Shown here: positions 9,453 to 18,354 of the stretch, piece after piece
Layout of the letters: every line of letters starts with the position of its first letter
Numbering within the stretch: the first letter of the stretch is position 1
Assembly (NCBI RefSeq): GCF_004364175.1
Contig: NZ_SNZW01000015.1
Location: forward strand, 62,001-126,000
DNA length: 64,000 nt
Direction: 5' to 3'
Source of the DNA: Maribacter caenipelagi
Lineage (GTDB): Bacteria; Bacteroidota; Bacteroidia; Flavobacteriales; Flavobacteriaceae
Notes under the pieces: generated by a model
What the model was told of the DNA's origin: nothing
Database searches by the model: none
What the model saw: the letters and a program-made list of their open reading frames with translations, nothing else
Program-made: the position numbers and the translations under genes

Positions 9453-9499
9453 TCGCAAAGACGTTTTTATTAAAACTGCTTAACGAAAACTGATTCTGT

Positions 9500-11647
9500 C
9501 TACTTTTTAAGGGTTAACGTCATTTCTTTTTTAACGGATTTTAAACTGATTTTCTCCAATTCCAATTGTATGGTTTCATCTATCGTCCAGATACCATTTT
9601 CAAGTTTTTCTACACAAACCACTTTTCCTTCTGCATTGAATTTTATGCGCAGACTGTCATACTTTTTTAAATAGTCCGTCACAAGTTTGCTGTACATCAC
9701 CTTAAACTCCATTGTCAATTGTCTTTTTACATTCTTCTCAATTTCATTATCAAAATCTATGGTAAACGTGCGTTTGAATTTGCTACTTTCCTTTACCTCT
9801 GCTTCTGCACCTACGGCTGAATTATTTACATTTTCAGACATTGGCAAGGGTTGCTTTACGTTCTTAAGCGTACCATCTTTATTGACTATAGTTTCATCTA
9901 CTGCTACGAAAGAGGTGTAGTTGGTCAGCAGGTTATATTTGAGTCCTAGTGCAACCACCTCAGCTTTCACATCTTCATTAAATAACTTTTTGTAATCGTC
10001 TAACTCCGCTATTTTCTTTCTAGCCCACAAGTAGCCCAATGCCCTGTTCGTTTTGCTGACACTACCATCAGAAACATTATAAACCTCCCTAAAACGTTTC
10101 TTGCCTTGGTAACCGGTTATTATAATTTTACCCTCTGCCTTACCCCTATATTTTCCGTGTACAACAACTGGTCTTGCCGCGAAAACATCTGGTATACTCT
10201 TTTGGGCAAGGTCGTACATATCAAATCCTCTAGCCTCTACTTTTACCCGTGTCAATAATGGTGTTGCTATATAATTTGCAAAGTCTTTGGCTACTTCCGC
10301 AGCCTCTTCTGAGGTAGTGGCAATGAAAGATTCGCTATTAGACACCTTTGCCACACCTTCAATTAAATACCTATTGACGCTAGAACCAATGCCAAATGTG
10401 AAGACATTAGCTTGATCCAGGTTATTTGCAATAAGCTCAAAAGCTTCTTTTTCCACGCTAACATAACCGTCTGTAATTACCACCATAGACCTTGCAACGC
10501 TCATGTCTTTCCTGGGTAATTTGTATGCTGTTTGAAGTGCACTTAATAACTGGGTACCGCCACCACCTTGACCTTCGGATAAGAACCGAATGGCGGCTTC
10601 AATATTCTGTTCGTTAATTTCTACAGGGGTGGGACTAAAAATGGTTGAACTTGATGCAAATAACTGAACGTTGAACGTATCGGTCATTCGCAATCCGCAT
10701 AGAAGATTACGCATCAATGTTCTTGACACCTCTAATGGATAACCGTTCATAGAGCCCGATACATCTACGATGAACAAATATTCACGTGCCGGAATATCAT
10801 CTAACACCACATTAATATTGGGTTCCATTTGAAACGTAAAGAAATTTTCATCTTCACCCTCGTACATTAAAAGTCCGGTTTGTATTTGATTGCCCCTTAA
10901 ATTATAGTTTAGGATAAAATCTCTGTTCGACGGATTTTTATTTTCTTCGGACAATATAATCTCGGCTGTTTTTGCATCAGGATAATCGACGGCTATGTGG
11001 TGTGATGCACTAGTGACATTTTGAATGATCATTCCCGCATTCAACCTCACCGAAATATCATAATTAAACGTATTTGCTATTCCTTTAGCGGTATACGGCA
11101 TATTGAAACTTTCTTCGTTATCCGTATTTTCACCTGTAAATCTGGGTCCCACAACCGCTGGCGCTACAAACTGATATTCGCCATTTACAGGCACCAGAAT
11201 TTCAGTATAATAAATGTCCAACGTAATTTCATCGCCGGGCATAATATTACCAACGTTCATTTGAAATACATTGGGTCTGTGCTGGTCTAATTTAGCAGCA
11301 CGTTTGCCTTCTTGCAATGCGGAATCATACACCTTTTGTGCCTCTTGCTTTTCAAATATTTTAGCAATAACAAGTCGCTCATCAACAATCATATGCATTT
11401 TATGAACCGCTGCTTGTGTAGAAAGCGGAAACACATATTTGGCTTCAATTGCCTCTGCACCCTTATTTTGATAGACTTGTGTAACCCGCACATGGGCAAT
11501 GGTGCCAGCTATATTGACTTCTGTAATTGAAGATTTTAAAGGTATATTGGCATTCTCGGTAGCGACCAGTAAATACGGACTATCCCCGTCTTGGGAAAAA
11601 CCTATAAAACAGGTAATGCAAAGTAAAAGGGTGTAAAGTGGTTTCAT
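9500..11647 (-). CDS. VIT and von Willebrand A domain secreted protein
   Basis: A 715-residue protein with a signal peptide (about 1-18). Residues about 25-150 form a vault/inter-alpha-trypsin (VIT) domain, recognised by VRVTQVYQNKGAEAIEAKYVFPL and NVFQMNVGNIMPGDEI. Residues about 285-460 form a von Willebrand A domain with metal-site motifs DVSGS, GGGGTQL and ITDGY. Such proteins mediate calcium-dependent or metal-dependent protein binding at the cell surface; the exact partner is unknown. It is monocistronic, with a hairpin terminator downstream and a promoter that shares the repeat pair found before 9205. That links it to the adjacent LytTR two-component system. Confidence 0.9.
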   Translation of the reverse strand: MKPLYTLLLCITCFIGFSQDGDSPYLLVATENANIPLKSSITEVNIAGTIAHVRVTQVYQNKGAEAIEAKYVFPLSTQAAVHKMHMIVDERLVIAKIFEKQEAQKVYDSALQEGKRAAKLDQHRPNVFQMNVGNIMPGDEITLDIYYTEILVPVNGEYQFVAPAVVGPRFTGENTDNEESFNMPYTAKGIANTFNYDISVRLNAGMIIQNVTSASHHIAVDYPDAKTAEIILSEENKNPSNRDFILNYNLRGNQIQTGLLMYEGEDENFFTFQMEPNINVVLDDIPAREYLFIVDVSGSMNGYPLEVSRTLMRNLLCGLRMTDTFNVQLFASSSTIFSPTPVEINEQNIEAAIRFLSEGQGGGGTQLLSALQTAYKLPRKDMSVARSMVVITDGYVSVEKEAFELIANNLDQANVFTFGIGSSVNRYLIEGVAKVSNSESFIATTSEEAAEVAKDFANYIATPLLTRVKVEARGFDMYDLAQKSIPDVFAARPVVVHGKYRGKAEGKIIITGYQGKKRFREVYNVSDGSVSKTNRALGYLWARKKIAELDDYKKLFNEDVKAEVVALGLKYNLLTNYTSFVAVDETIVNKDGTLKNVKQPLPMSENVNNSAVGAEAEVKESSKFKRTFTIDFDNEIEKNVKRQLTMEFKVMYSKLVTDYLKKYDSLRIKFNAEGKVVCVEKLENGIWTIDETIQLELEKISLKSVKKEMTLTLKK

Positions 11648-11679
11648 GATCGTAGTTTTAGATTATTACTATTTAAAGT

Positions 11680-11751
11680 CAAATCTAAAGGGGTACGAAC
11701 GGTAATTTTGGGTGCTTTTAGAATTCGTTGGGTATTATCTAGAATTCGTTG
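11680..11751 (-). promoter_or_regulatory. Candidate LytTR-controlled promoter of the VIT/vWA gene
   Basis: TTAGAATTCGTTG (11718-11730) and CTAGAATTCGTTG (11739-11751) are direct repeats 21 bp apart. On the minus strand an exact -7 box TAGATTTG lies at 11680-11687, again 31 bp from the proximal repeat. The start codon follows about 33 bp later. This is the same 72-bp architecture as 9239-9310. Confidence 0.7.
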
Positions 11752-11864
11752 AAGAACCGTTATTCCGGATATGAAAATTTAGCGATTATCTTCTATGGTT
11801 TTGATTTAACAGGTACGTGAGAAATAACCGTAAGCCTATATTCACAATAGTTTATCTATAACTA

Positions 11865-11905
11865 AAAAAGGATTCTACCTTTTAAGTGGAAGTAGAATCC
11901 TTTTT
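11865..11905. terminator. Terminator downstream of the GH29 gene
   Basis: AAAAAGGATTCTAC (11865-11878) and GTAGAATCCTTTTT (11892-11905) form a 14-bp perfect stem. A-rich and T-rich flanks allow function in both directions. It sits 18 bp past the stop of the fucosidase gene. Confidence 0.85.
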
Positions 11906-11922
11906 AGAATATCTTAATAGCA

Positions 11923-14187
11923 CTACTTAAAAAAATCTAATTCAGCTATTGCTGCAGAAGAATTACCTCCCGCAATTTCTACTACCTGTAGTTTTACATA
12001 CCTCGTAGAAAATGATTTTTTAAACTTAAACAGTCTACCCGTTGGATCATTGATCAGATTACCAAATTCAAATGTTTCTTCAGCTTGCCAATGAATACCG
12101 TCCATACTGCTATAAATAATTCCTTTTTCAATCATTCCTGTCGAAATTGTAGAAGTCGGTGTATATTTAAAAGCGCTGATTTCAGTTTCATCCCCTAAAT
12201 CTAAAGTAACATAATGGTCTTCGTCAACACCTTCTTTAGATAGCCAATACGAATCTTTATTCTCATCAAACAACAAATTGACATGGTGATCTTCATAATT
12301 ACTACTGGCTTTAACAGCCTTCCAATTATTTTTTTGCAACCCAAGACTCAATTGAGCAACACTGCCCAAATCTTGGTTTATAATTGCCAATGCTTTAACC
12401 GTACCATTGGCAAATGAAAATGGTTTACTAAAAATTGTAGATGACTCGTTGGGCTCTTCACCATTGGTGGTATAAACAATTTTCATACCCTTAGTTAAAT
12501 TACCACTTGCGTTTTCACCATGAGGTTTCCATTTGAAATCTGCCATTTTAGGAGCTATATCAACCAAGCCCGCTTCTGATCTATGAATATCTAAAACAGG
12601 AGGTCTACTTTTGTAAAAATGGGCAGATACATTCTGAAGCACGGGAATAGCTCTAAAATCAAGTATACGTAATCGCAACTTATTAGTTGCTACTTCCGGA
12701 AATCTAAGAATTCTTTTATACCCAATATTCGTGCTTAAAACCAATTCTTGCCATGAGCCATCCACCCATGCATCCAAGGCATGACGAGATACACGTTCAC
12801 CGTGCCTCTTCACATCTTCTTGAATTGTAAACCTATTGATCTTTACCTCTTTTGGCAGTGTAAATTCGAGTATTAATTTATCATTATCCAATACTAAAAA
12901 AGAGTCTTCATCGGTATCCAATAATTCTGCCGGACCATCAGCATTTTCCAATAAATCAATACCATAGGTTTCATTAATACGAATACCCGTTTCTTTTAAA
13001 ACTTTTACATCTTTATCTGAAAATTTCCCTTCTCTGTTTGGAGGAATATTCAATAAGAAAATTGAATTGCCACCAACGGACCTTTCGTAGATATCAAAAA
13101 CATCATCTGTATTTCTTACTTTCTGCTCGTCTTCATTTCTATAGAACCAACCCTCTCTAATTGAGGTATTTGTTTCTGCTGGCTGGTAATGCAAGTATTT
13201 ACCTTTCATAAGCTTATCGACACTTGCAACATCTTCACCCGTAATATCGGCAAACAAGTTCATTGTTCTAGGGTCTTCAGCGTATGGTATTATATTCCAC
13301 TCTGTTTCTCTCGTTGCTCCGGCTTCATTGCCGCACCATCGCGTTCCTTCTTTACCGAATACCACCGCGTCGGGAGCTAAAGCTGTGATAAGCTTTTTCC
13401 AATCTCTATATTTATATTGTTGTCCGCCTTTTCGCTTAGGGTGAGCACCATCAAACCAAACTTCATCTATTGGTCCGTATTCGGTTAGCAATTCAAATAG
13501 TTGATTTAAAAAGTATTCATTATAATCATCAACTTCAAATTCAAAAGTTGTTTTATTTTCAAATGGTCTTCCTTCTACTGCTCTTGGAATAGTTCGTACA
13601 GTATACTCACTTAAATTACCGTACAAGCCATCTTTATTTTCTATCTGATATAAATCTGCAGGCGATAAATAAACACCTAGCTTAATGCCATATTTTTCGC
13701 ATGATTTGGATAGTTCTTTGAGAATATCTCCTTCACCGTTTTGAAAGGGCGAAGACATAACGCCATGTTTTGTATATCTGCTTTGCCATAATACAAAGCC
13801 ATCATGATGTTTAGCAGTAATGATTACCTTTTTCATACCCGCATCTTTCATTGCCCTACACCATTGATCGGTATCTAGATTTTTCAGATTAAACACCGAA
13901 GGGTCTTCCATACCATTGCCCCACTCAAGTTTTGTAAATGTATTTGGTCCAAAATGTACAAATGCTATAAATTCGTCTTTTAAAGCATTCATTTGATTTT
14001 TTGAAGGAACTACATGGGCAGCCTTTAAAATTATAGAGTCCCTAGAATCATCTTCATCTATTTTAATCGTATTTTGTGTAGTATAGATTAAATTTTTTGT
14101 GGTTTCCTCTCTACATGAAGCTACTAAAAACAGGAGCATTAATAATTTTAAAATTGATGGTACTTTTTTTAATGTTGATTTAGTCAT
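11923..14187 (-). CDS. GH29 alpha-L-fucosidase lipoprotein with C-terminal discoidin domain
   Basis: A 754-residue protein that hydrolyses terminal alpha-L-fucose, in marine Bacteroidetes typically from algal fucans or glycoproteins. The lipoprotein signal ends LFLVASC. The catalytic domain spans about 45-430 and shows AKHHDGFVLW and the nucleophile motif IDEVWFDG with Asp246. Residues about 570-640 resemble the chitobiase/HEX C-terminal beta-sandwich (IVYTTNGEEPNESS). Residues about 645-754 resemble an F5/8 type C (discoidin) carbohydrate-binding domain (NYEDHHVNLLFDENKDSYW, FSTRYVKLQVVE). It is flanked by a terminator and has its own TAGATTTG box at 14238. No SusC/D genes or other polysaccharide-utilisation genes are adjacent. 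Confidence 0.93.
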   Translation of the reverse strand: MTKSTLKKVPSILKLLMLLFLVASCREETTKNLIYTTQNTIKIDEDDSRDSIILKAAHVVPSKNQMNALKDEFIAFVHFGPNTFTKLEWGNGMEDPSVFNLKNLDTDQWCRAMKDAGMKKVIITAKHHDGFVLWQSRYTKHGVMSSPFQNGEGDILKELSKSCEKYGIKLGVYLSPADLYQIENKDGLYGNLSEYTVRTIPRAVEGRPFENKTTFEFEVDDYNEYFLNQLFELLTEYGPIDEVWFDGAHPKRKGGQQYKYRDWKKLITALAPDAVVFGKEGTRWCGNEAGATRETEWNIIPYAEDPRTMNLFADITGEDVASVDKLMKGKYLHYQPAETNTSIREGWFYRNEDEQKVRNTDDVFDIYERSVGGNSIFLLNIPPNREGKFSDKDVKVLKETGIRINETYGIDLLENADGPAELLDTDEDSFLVLDNDKLILEFTLPKEVKINRFTIQEDVKRHGERVSRHALDAWVDGSWQELVLSTNIGYKRILRFPEVATNKLRLRILDFRAIPVLQNVSAHFYKSRPPVLDIHRSEAGLVDIAPKMADFKWKPHGENASGNLTKGMKIVYTTNGEEPNESSTIFSKPFSFANGTVKALAIINQDLGSVAQLSLGLQKNNWKAVKASSNYEDHHVNLLFDENKDSYWLSKEGVDEDHYVTLDLGDETEISAFKYTPTSTISTGMIEKGIIYSSMDGIHWQAEETFEFGNLINDPTGRLFKFKKSFSTRYVKLQVVEIAGGNSSAAIAELDFFK

Positions 14188-14237
14188 TGATTAAATTTTG
14201 ATTGTTGTTTGGTCATTAAAAATAACCTTAAAAATTT

Positions 14238-14245
14238 CAAATCTA
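14238..14245 (-). promoter_or_regulatory. -7 box of the fucosidase gene
   Basis: The minus strand reads TAGATTTG, an exact TAnnTTTG match, about 51 bp before the ATG at 14187. Confidence 0.5.
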
Positions 14246-14342
14246 AATTTTAAATAAGGGTAATAATGGCTCACATTTGCGAATATCCTTAAAAAAGCCC
14301 CCTTTGAAAATTGCAAGTGAAACTATAGCAACAAACTATAAA

Positions 14343-14385
14343 TGACCAATATCATGTGCAACTATTTCAATGATGTATACATTTA
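14343..14385 (+). promoter_or_regulatory. FNR-type class II promoter module, unit 1 (PNPOx-like gene)
   Basis: Operator TGACCAATATCA (14343-14354), read in context as ATGAC-N4-ATCAT, is followed by the -7-like box TACATTTA (14378-14385). Operator centre to box start is 29.5 bp, the same as in eight other promoters up to 35 kb. This places the operator near -41.5, the class II position of FNR/CRP activators. Confidence 0.75.
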
Positions 14386-14410
14386 TAAAATTAATAAACA
14401 ACAATAGGTC

Positions 14411-14872
14411 ATGAGAAGAAATTTGAACGTAAAAGAATGTGTAGCATTGTTAGAGCAAAACTACATTGGCAGGCTTGCATATATTTCTGGCGAATGTCCA
14501 CACATTGTACCCATTACCTACTTCTACGATTTGGATACTAACACTATAACAAGTTATTCTTCTCAGGGACATAAAATTCGGGAAATGAGAAAAAACACCA
14601 CCGTTTGTCTTGCCGTAGACGAAATTGCCTCTATAGCCAATTGGAAATCGGTATTGCTGCATGGTACTTTTGAAGAACTTGCCCGAATAGATGCCAAACA
14701 TATGCTACATGAATTTTCAGAAGGAGTGAAAAAAGTAATATCAAATAAGTACGGTGAGAATCCTAAATATATAAGCGAGTTTTCCGCTAAAATTGATGCA
14801 GAAGATGCTCCAATAGTTTTTAGAATAAACATCACTGAACTAAACGGAAAAATAAGAGTTACGAACTACTGA
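14411..14872 (+). CDS. Pyridoxamine 5'-phosphate oxidase-like flavin-binding protein
   Basis: A 153-residue protein with the split-barrel FMN-binding fold of the PNPOx/NimA group. It contains IGRLAYISGECPHIVPITYFYD near the N-terminus, SSQGHKIREMRKN (phosphate-binding region) and WKSVLLHGTFEEL. Relatives include nitroimidazole-resistance and F420 or FMN reductase-like proteins; the physiological substrate cannot be told. It is a single-gene unit with an FNR-type operator upstream and a shared bidirectional terminator downstream. Membership in the same presumed regulon as the universal stress proteins parallels hypoxia regulons in other bacteria, where such flavoproteins also occur. Confidence 0.85.
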   Translation: MRRNLNVKECVALLEQNYIGRLAYISGECPHIVPITYFYDLDTNTITSYSSQGHKIREMRKNTTVCLAVDEIASIANWKSVLLHGTFEELARIDAKHMLHEFSEGVKKVISNKYGENPKYISEFSAKIDAEDAPIVFRINITELNGKIRVTNY

Positions 14873-14898
14873 TCATTAAATAACTTTTGAAATTGCAT

Positions 14899-14937
14899 AA
14901 AAAAACTCTCATTTTTAAAGAGAGCTTTTTCTTTTTT
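14899..14937. terminator. Bidirectional terminator between convergent genes
   Basis: The core stem AAAAACTCTC / GAGAGCTTTTT (14901-14930), with A-run and T-run flanks, lies between the PNPOx-like gene (ends 14872) and the sigma-like gene, whose stop at 14936 falls in its edge. Confidence 0.8.
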
Positions 14938-15694
14938 AATTACTTTCAAACAAAAACCTTTTTTCAAAACTATCTTTTAATAGTTGCCTTGCAGAAGTCA
15001 ATAATTCTTCTACTTGGGTAATTGTTGTTTTACGTATTTCAGCTATTTCTTTTGTCGTCAAACCTTCATTTGTAAAGAGCTCAAAAACAGTTCTCATGGG
15101 CATATTCATTTTGTTGAGCACTAACTGAATATGACGATAAATGCGTTCTTTATTCAAAGAGGCATCGAGCTTGTCTGCCAATTGTTTTTCTTCTTCCGTT
15201 ATAAAAACGTGACTAAGTGAATAGTTGCTTTTATCTAAAAATGTATCATCTAACTCTTCTAATAACAAGAAATCGCCATCAGCATCTTGAGTATAATTTT
15301 CTTCCATTGCATCCCATTCCTGCTTAGAATAGGAATCTATATTATCAAAAAACACATGATCAAACTCTTCTTCTATCAAACTGTCTTCCAACAATTCATC
15401 CACTTTTTTAAACAAGAAAATATGTAATTCATTTTCAGTCTTTATATCGTCTATATTGTCATACACTTCAATAAATAACTGGTCGGTAAAATCATTTGGG
15501 TCAAACATACCCTTATTTAATTTACCATTGGCAACTGCACTATTAAGTCTTTTAGAAACGTATCTATATATTTGGGGCAATACCTTTAATAATTCACTAT
15601 TAAAAGATCCCCTATTTTCTTTGCGTTTAAAAGAAACCAACTTAGCGTAAGTTTCTTTCATAATTATGCGAACATCATTAACTACGTTTTCCAT
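14936..15694 (-). CDS. Sigma-70 region 4-like protein
   Basis: A 252-residue protein. The C-terminal 65 residues read as an RNA-polymerase sigma region 4 / ECF-type helix-turn-helix: MRTVFELFTNEGLTTKEIAEIRKTTITQVEELLTSA. The N-terminal 180 residues are acidic and helical. They contain FDPNDFTDQLFIEVYDNI and HIFLFKKVDELLED, which resemble a degenerate region 2 (the usual place for -7 box recognition) without a clear aromatic melting patch. It may be a divergent ECF sigma factor or an anti-/co-regulator. It is divergent from the P-type ATPase gene and shares a 152-bp intergenic region with an FNR-type operator. Confidence 0.65.
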   Translation of the reverse strand: MENVVNDVRIIMKETYAKLVSFKRKENRGSFNSELLKVLPQIYRYVSKRLNSAVANGKLNKGMFDPNDFTDQLFIEVYDNIDDIKTENELHIFLFKKVDELLEDSLIEEEFDHVFFDNIDSYSKQEWDAMEENYTQDADGDFLLLEELDDTFLDKSNYSLSHVFITEEEKQLADKLDASLNKERIYRHIQLVLNKMNMPMRTVFELFTNEGLTTKEIAEIRKTTITQVEELLTSARQLLKDSFEKRFLFESN

Positions 15695-15755
15695 ATGAAT
15701 AGTATTCTAAGATTATTAGTTATATAAATTTGCACATTTTTCGATTAAAATAATA

Positions 15756-15798
15756 TGATAAATATCAGTGAGTTAGCTAAAGATTTCAAATACTTTAG
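15756..15798 (+). promoter_or_regulatory. FNR-type class II promoter module, unit 2 (P-type ATPase)
   Basis: Operator TGATAAATATCA (15756-15767; perfect TGATA/TATCA arms) is followed 29.5 bp from its centre by TACTTTAG (15791-15798). The operator also lies 62 bp before the divergent sigma-like gene and could act on both. Confidence 0.75.
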
Positions 15799-15846
15799 TA
15801 CCTTATTGTATGTTCAAAATCAGTAAAGAAAAATCAAAATAAGTTC

Positions 15847-18354
15847 ATGACGAACGCTACAGACTTTGGAATTACCGGACTCACCAATGAACAGGTCGAT
15901 GCTTCTAGAAAAGAACATGGCATCAATTCTTTCTACTATAAAAAAGAAAATAGCTTTATAGAAGCTCTAAAGAGTATCGCCAAAGAGCCCATGGTTATTT
16001 TACTATTAATTGCTTCGTCAATTTATTTTATTACGGGGAATTTTGGTGATGGTGTTTTCTTAGCTATTGCCATTGTTCTTGTTGGATCTATATCGTTATT
16101 TCAAGATTCAAGAAGTAGAAAAGCGTTAGAGAATCTAAAAAAATTAACGCACCCAAAAAGTAAGGTCATACGTAACGGCAATGTTGTAGAAATTGATAGT
16201 CAAGATGTAGTATTAGGCGACTATATCATTGTAGAAGAAGGCTCAACCATTTCTGCGGATGGTATTATTGTTCATTCTAATGATTTTTCTGTGAACGAAT
16301 CTATTTTAACCGGCGAGTCACTTTCTGTTTATAAAGATGCTACAAGTACTGACAATCTTATTTTTACAGGAACCACGGTAGGTAGTGGGTTGGCCATTGC
16401 CCAAATTACCGCAATAGGCAACTCAACAAAGCTTGGAAAAATAGGAAAAAGCCTTGACGATATTACCGAAGAAAAAACACCGCTTGAGCTCAAGATTTTC
16501 AACTTCGTAAAACTAATGTCTATTTGGGGAGGGATCATATTTCTATTGGTATGGGGTATAAATTACCTGCGTTCTGGTATTGTATTAGACAGCTTATTAA
16601 AAGCATTGACCTTGGCAATGAGTATTCTACCGGAAGAAATACCTGTAGCATTTACCACATTTATGGCTTTGGGTGCATGGCGCCTTATGAAAATGGGTAT
16701 TGTGGTCAAGCAAATGAAAACTGTTGAAACACTAGGTAGTGCTACTGTTATCTGCACTGATAAGACCGGTACAATTACACAGAATAAAATGGCTTTGGCC
16801 AAATTGTTTACAGTAAAGACCGGCACCATAGTAAATACTGACGATATTTTAGGGGCTAATGAAAAAGAGTTAATTGACATTTCTATGTGGGCCAGTGAAC
16901 CTATACCCTTTAATCCTATGGAAATTGCGATTCATAATTTATACGAAAAATTGAGCGATAATGATGAGCGACCAAATTATAAAATGGTTCATGAATACCC
17001 TTTAGGTGGTAAGCCGCCTATGATGACCCACATCTTTCAGAATAAAGAAGGCAAACAAATTATTGCCGCAAAAGGAGCTCCAGAGGCAATAATTGCAGTA
17101 TCCAATCTAACAACTACTGAAATTGAAACTATTCAGAATACACTTGACGACCTAGGTAAAGATGGCTTTAGAATGCTTGCGGTTGGCAAAGCGAATTTTG
17201 AAGGAGAAAATTATCCGAAAAAGCAGCAAGATTTTACATTTGATTTTAAGGGAATCATAGCCTTTTACGATCCGCCAAAAGAGAATATTCCGCAAGTACT
17301 CAAAGATTTTGAGAGCGCTGGTATTGAAGTTAAACTGGTAACTGGCGATAATGCAAATACCGCGATGGCAATTGCCAAGCAAATTGATTTTATAGGATAT
17401 GAAAAATGTATTTCGGGTGATGAATTAATGCAACTTACAGATGCTGAACTACAAGAAAAAGTAAAAGATATCAATGTATTTTCTAGAATGTTCCCCGATG
17501 CGAAACTGAGAATTGTAAATGCGTTGAAGAAGAATAATGAGGTCGTTGCAATGACGGGTGATGGCGTAAACGACGGCCCTGCTTTAAAAGCTTCTCACAT
17601 TGGTATTGCTATGGGTAAAAAAGGTACTGAAATTGCCAAACAAGCCGCTTCATTAATCTTAGTTGATGATGACCTTTCAAGAATGGTAGACGCCGTTGCT
17701 ATGGGTAGAAAAATTTATACCAATCTTAAAAAGGCAATTCAGTATATCATCTCTATTCATATACCCATCATCCTCACCGTTTTTATACCATTGGCGCTAC
17801 GTTGGATTTATCCAAATATATTCTCGCCTTCACATGTAATTATTTTGGAGCTGATAATGGGTCCTACCTGCTCTATTATATTTGAAAACGAACCGATTGA
17901 GAAAAATTTAATGATAAAAAAACCAAGACCTTTTACAACAACTTTTTTCAATTACAAAGAACTGACTACCAGTATCATACAAGGATTAGCCATAACTATA
18001 GGTGCACTAGCTGCTTATCAATATTCGGTAACCGAAGGGTTCTCTGAAAATAGTACTCGTACCATGGTATTTATGGTGTTGATCGTGGCAAATATATTTT
18101 TAACCTTGGTAAACCGATCTTTTTATTATTCAATTTTCACCACTTTGAAATACAAAAATAATTTGGTGCCATTGATCATAGGTCTAACCATCATACTTTC
18201 GCTTGCAATGCTTTATATACCAACCTTAACCCAATTTTTTGAATTTGAACGTTTATCTATACCTCAACTAGGCACCACTATACTTATAGGTGCTATTTGT
18301 GTACTTTGGTATGAACTTGTAAAAGGAATAAAACGTTCTAAGAAAAAGTCATAA
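15847..18354 (+). CDS. Cation-transporting P-type ATPase (P2, Ca2+-ATPase-like)
   Basis: An 835-residue integral membrane ATPase that couples ATP hydrolysis to cation transport across the inner membrane. Landmarks in order: N-terminal cation-ATPase domain, actuator motif TGES, M4 motif LPEEIP, phosphorylated Asp305 in DKTGT, KGAPEA in the nucleotide domain, TGDGVNDGPALK, then four to six C-terminal spans and a basic tail KRSKKKS. The M4 motif places it among P2-type (Ca2+/Mg2+/other) pumps rather than heavy-metal P1B pumps; no CPC metal motif is seen. Ion specificity is not settled. An FNR-type operator precedes it. Its stop abuts the upp stop with no gap. Confidence 0.93.
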   Translation: MTNATDFGITGLTNEQVDASRKEHGINSFYYKKENSFIEALKSIAKEPMVILLLIASSIYFITGNFGDGVFLAIAIVLVGSISLFQDSRSRKALENLKKLTHPKSKVIRNGNVVEIDSQDVVLGDYIIVEEGSTISADGIIVHSNDFSVNESILTGESLSVYKDATSTDNLIFTGTTVGSGLAIAQITAIGNSTKLGKIGKSLDDITEEKTPLELKIFNFVKLMSIWGGIIFLLVWGINYLRSGIVLDSLLKALTLAMSILPEEIPVAFTTFMALGAWRLMKMGIVVKQMKTVETLGSATVICTDKTGTITQNKMALAKLFTVKTGTIVNTDDILGANEKELIDISMWASEPIPFNPMEIAIHNLYEKLSDNDERPNYKMVHEYPLGGKPPMMTHIFQNKEGKQIIAAKGAPEAIIAVSNLTTTEIETIQNTLDDLGKDGFRMLAVGKANFEGENYPKKQQDFTFDFKGIIAFYDPPKENIPQVLKDFESAGIEVKLVTGDNANTAMAIAKQIDFIGYEKCISGDELMQLTDAELQEKVKDINVFSRMFPDAKLRIVNALKKNNEVVAMTGDGVNDGPALKASHIGIAMGKKGTEIAKQAASLILVDDDLSRMVDAVAMGRKIYTNLKKAIQYIISIHIPIILTVFIPLALRWIYPNIFSPSHVIILELIMGPTCSIIFENEPIEKNLMIKKPRPFTTTFFNYKELTTSIIQGLAITIGALAAYQYSVTEGFSENSTRTMVFMVLIVANIFLTLVNRSFYYSIFTTLKYKNNLVPLIIGLTIILSLAMLYIPTLTQFFEFERLSIPQLGTTILIGAICVLWYELVKGIKRSKKKS

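Noticed and set aside
9308-9493. 61-codon plus-strand ORF
   Set aside because: It runs through the 45-bp palindrome and the terminator of the convergent gene; no family likeness, so it is treated as chance.
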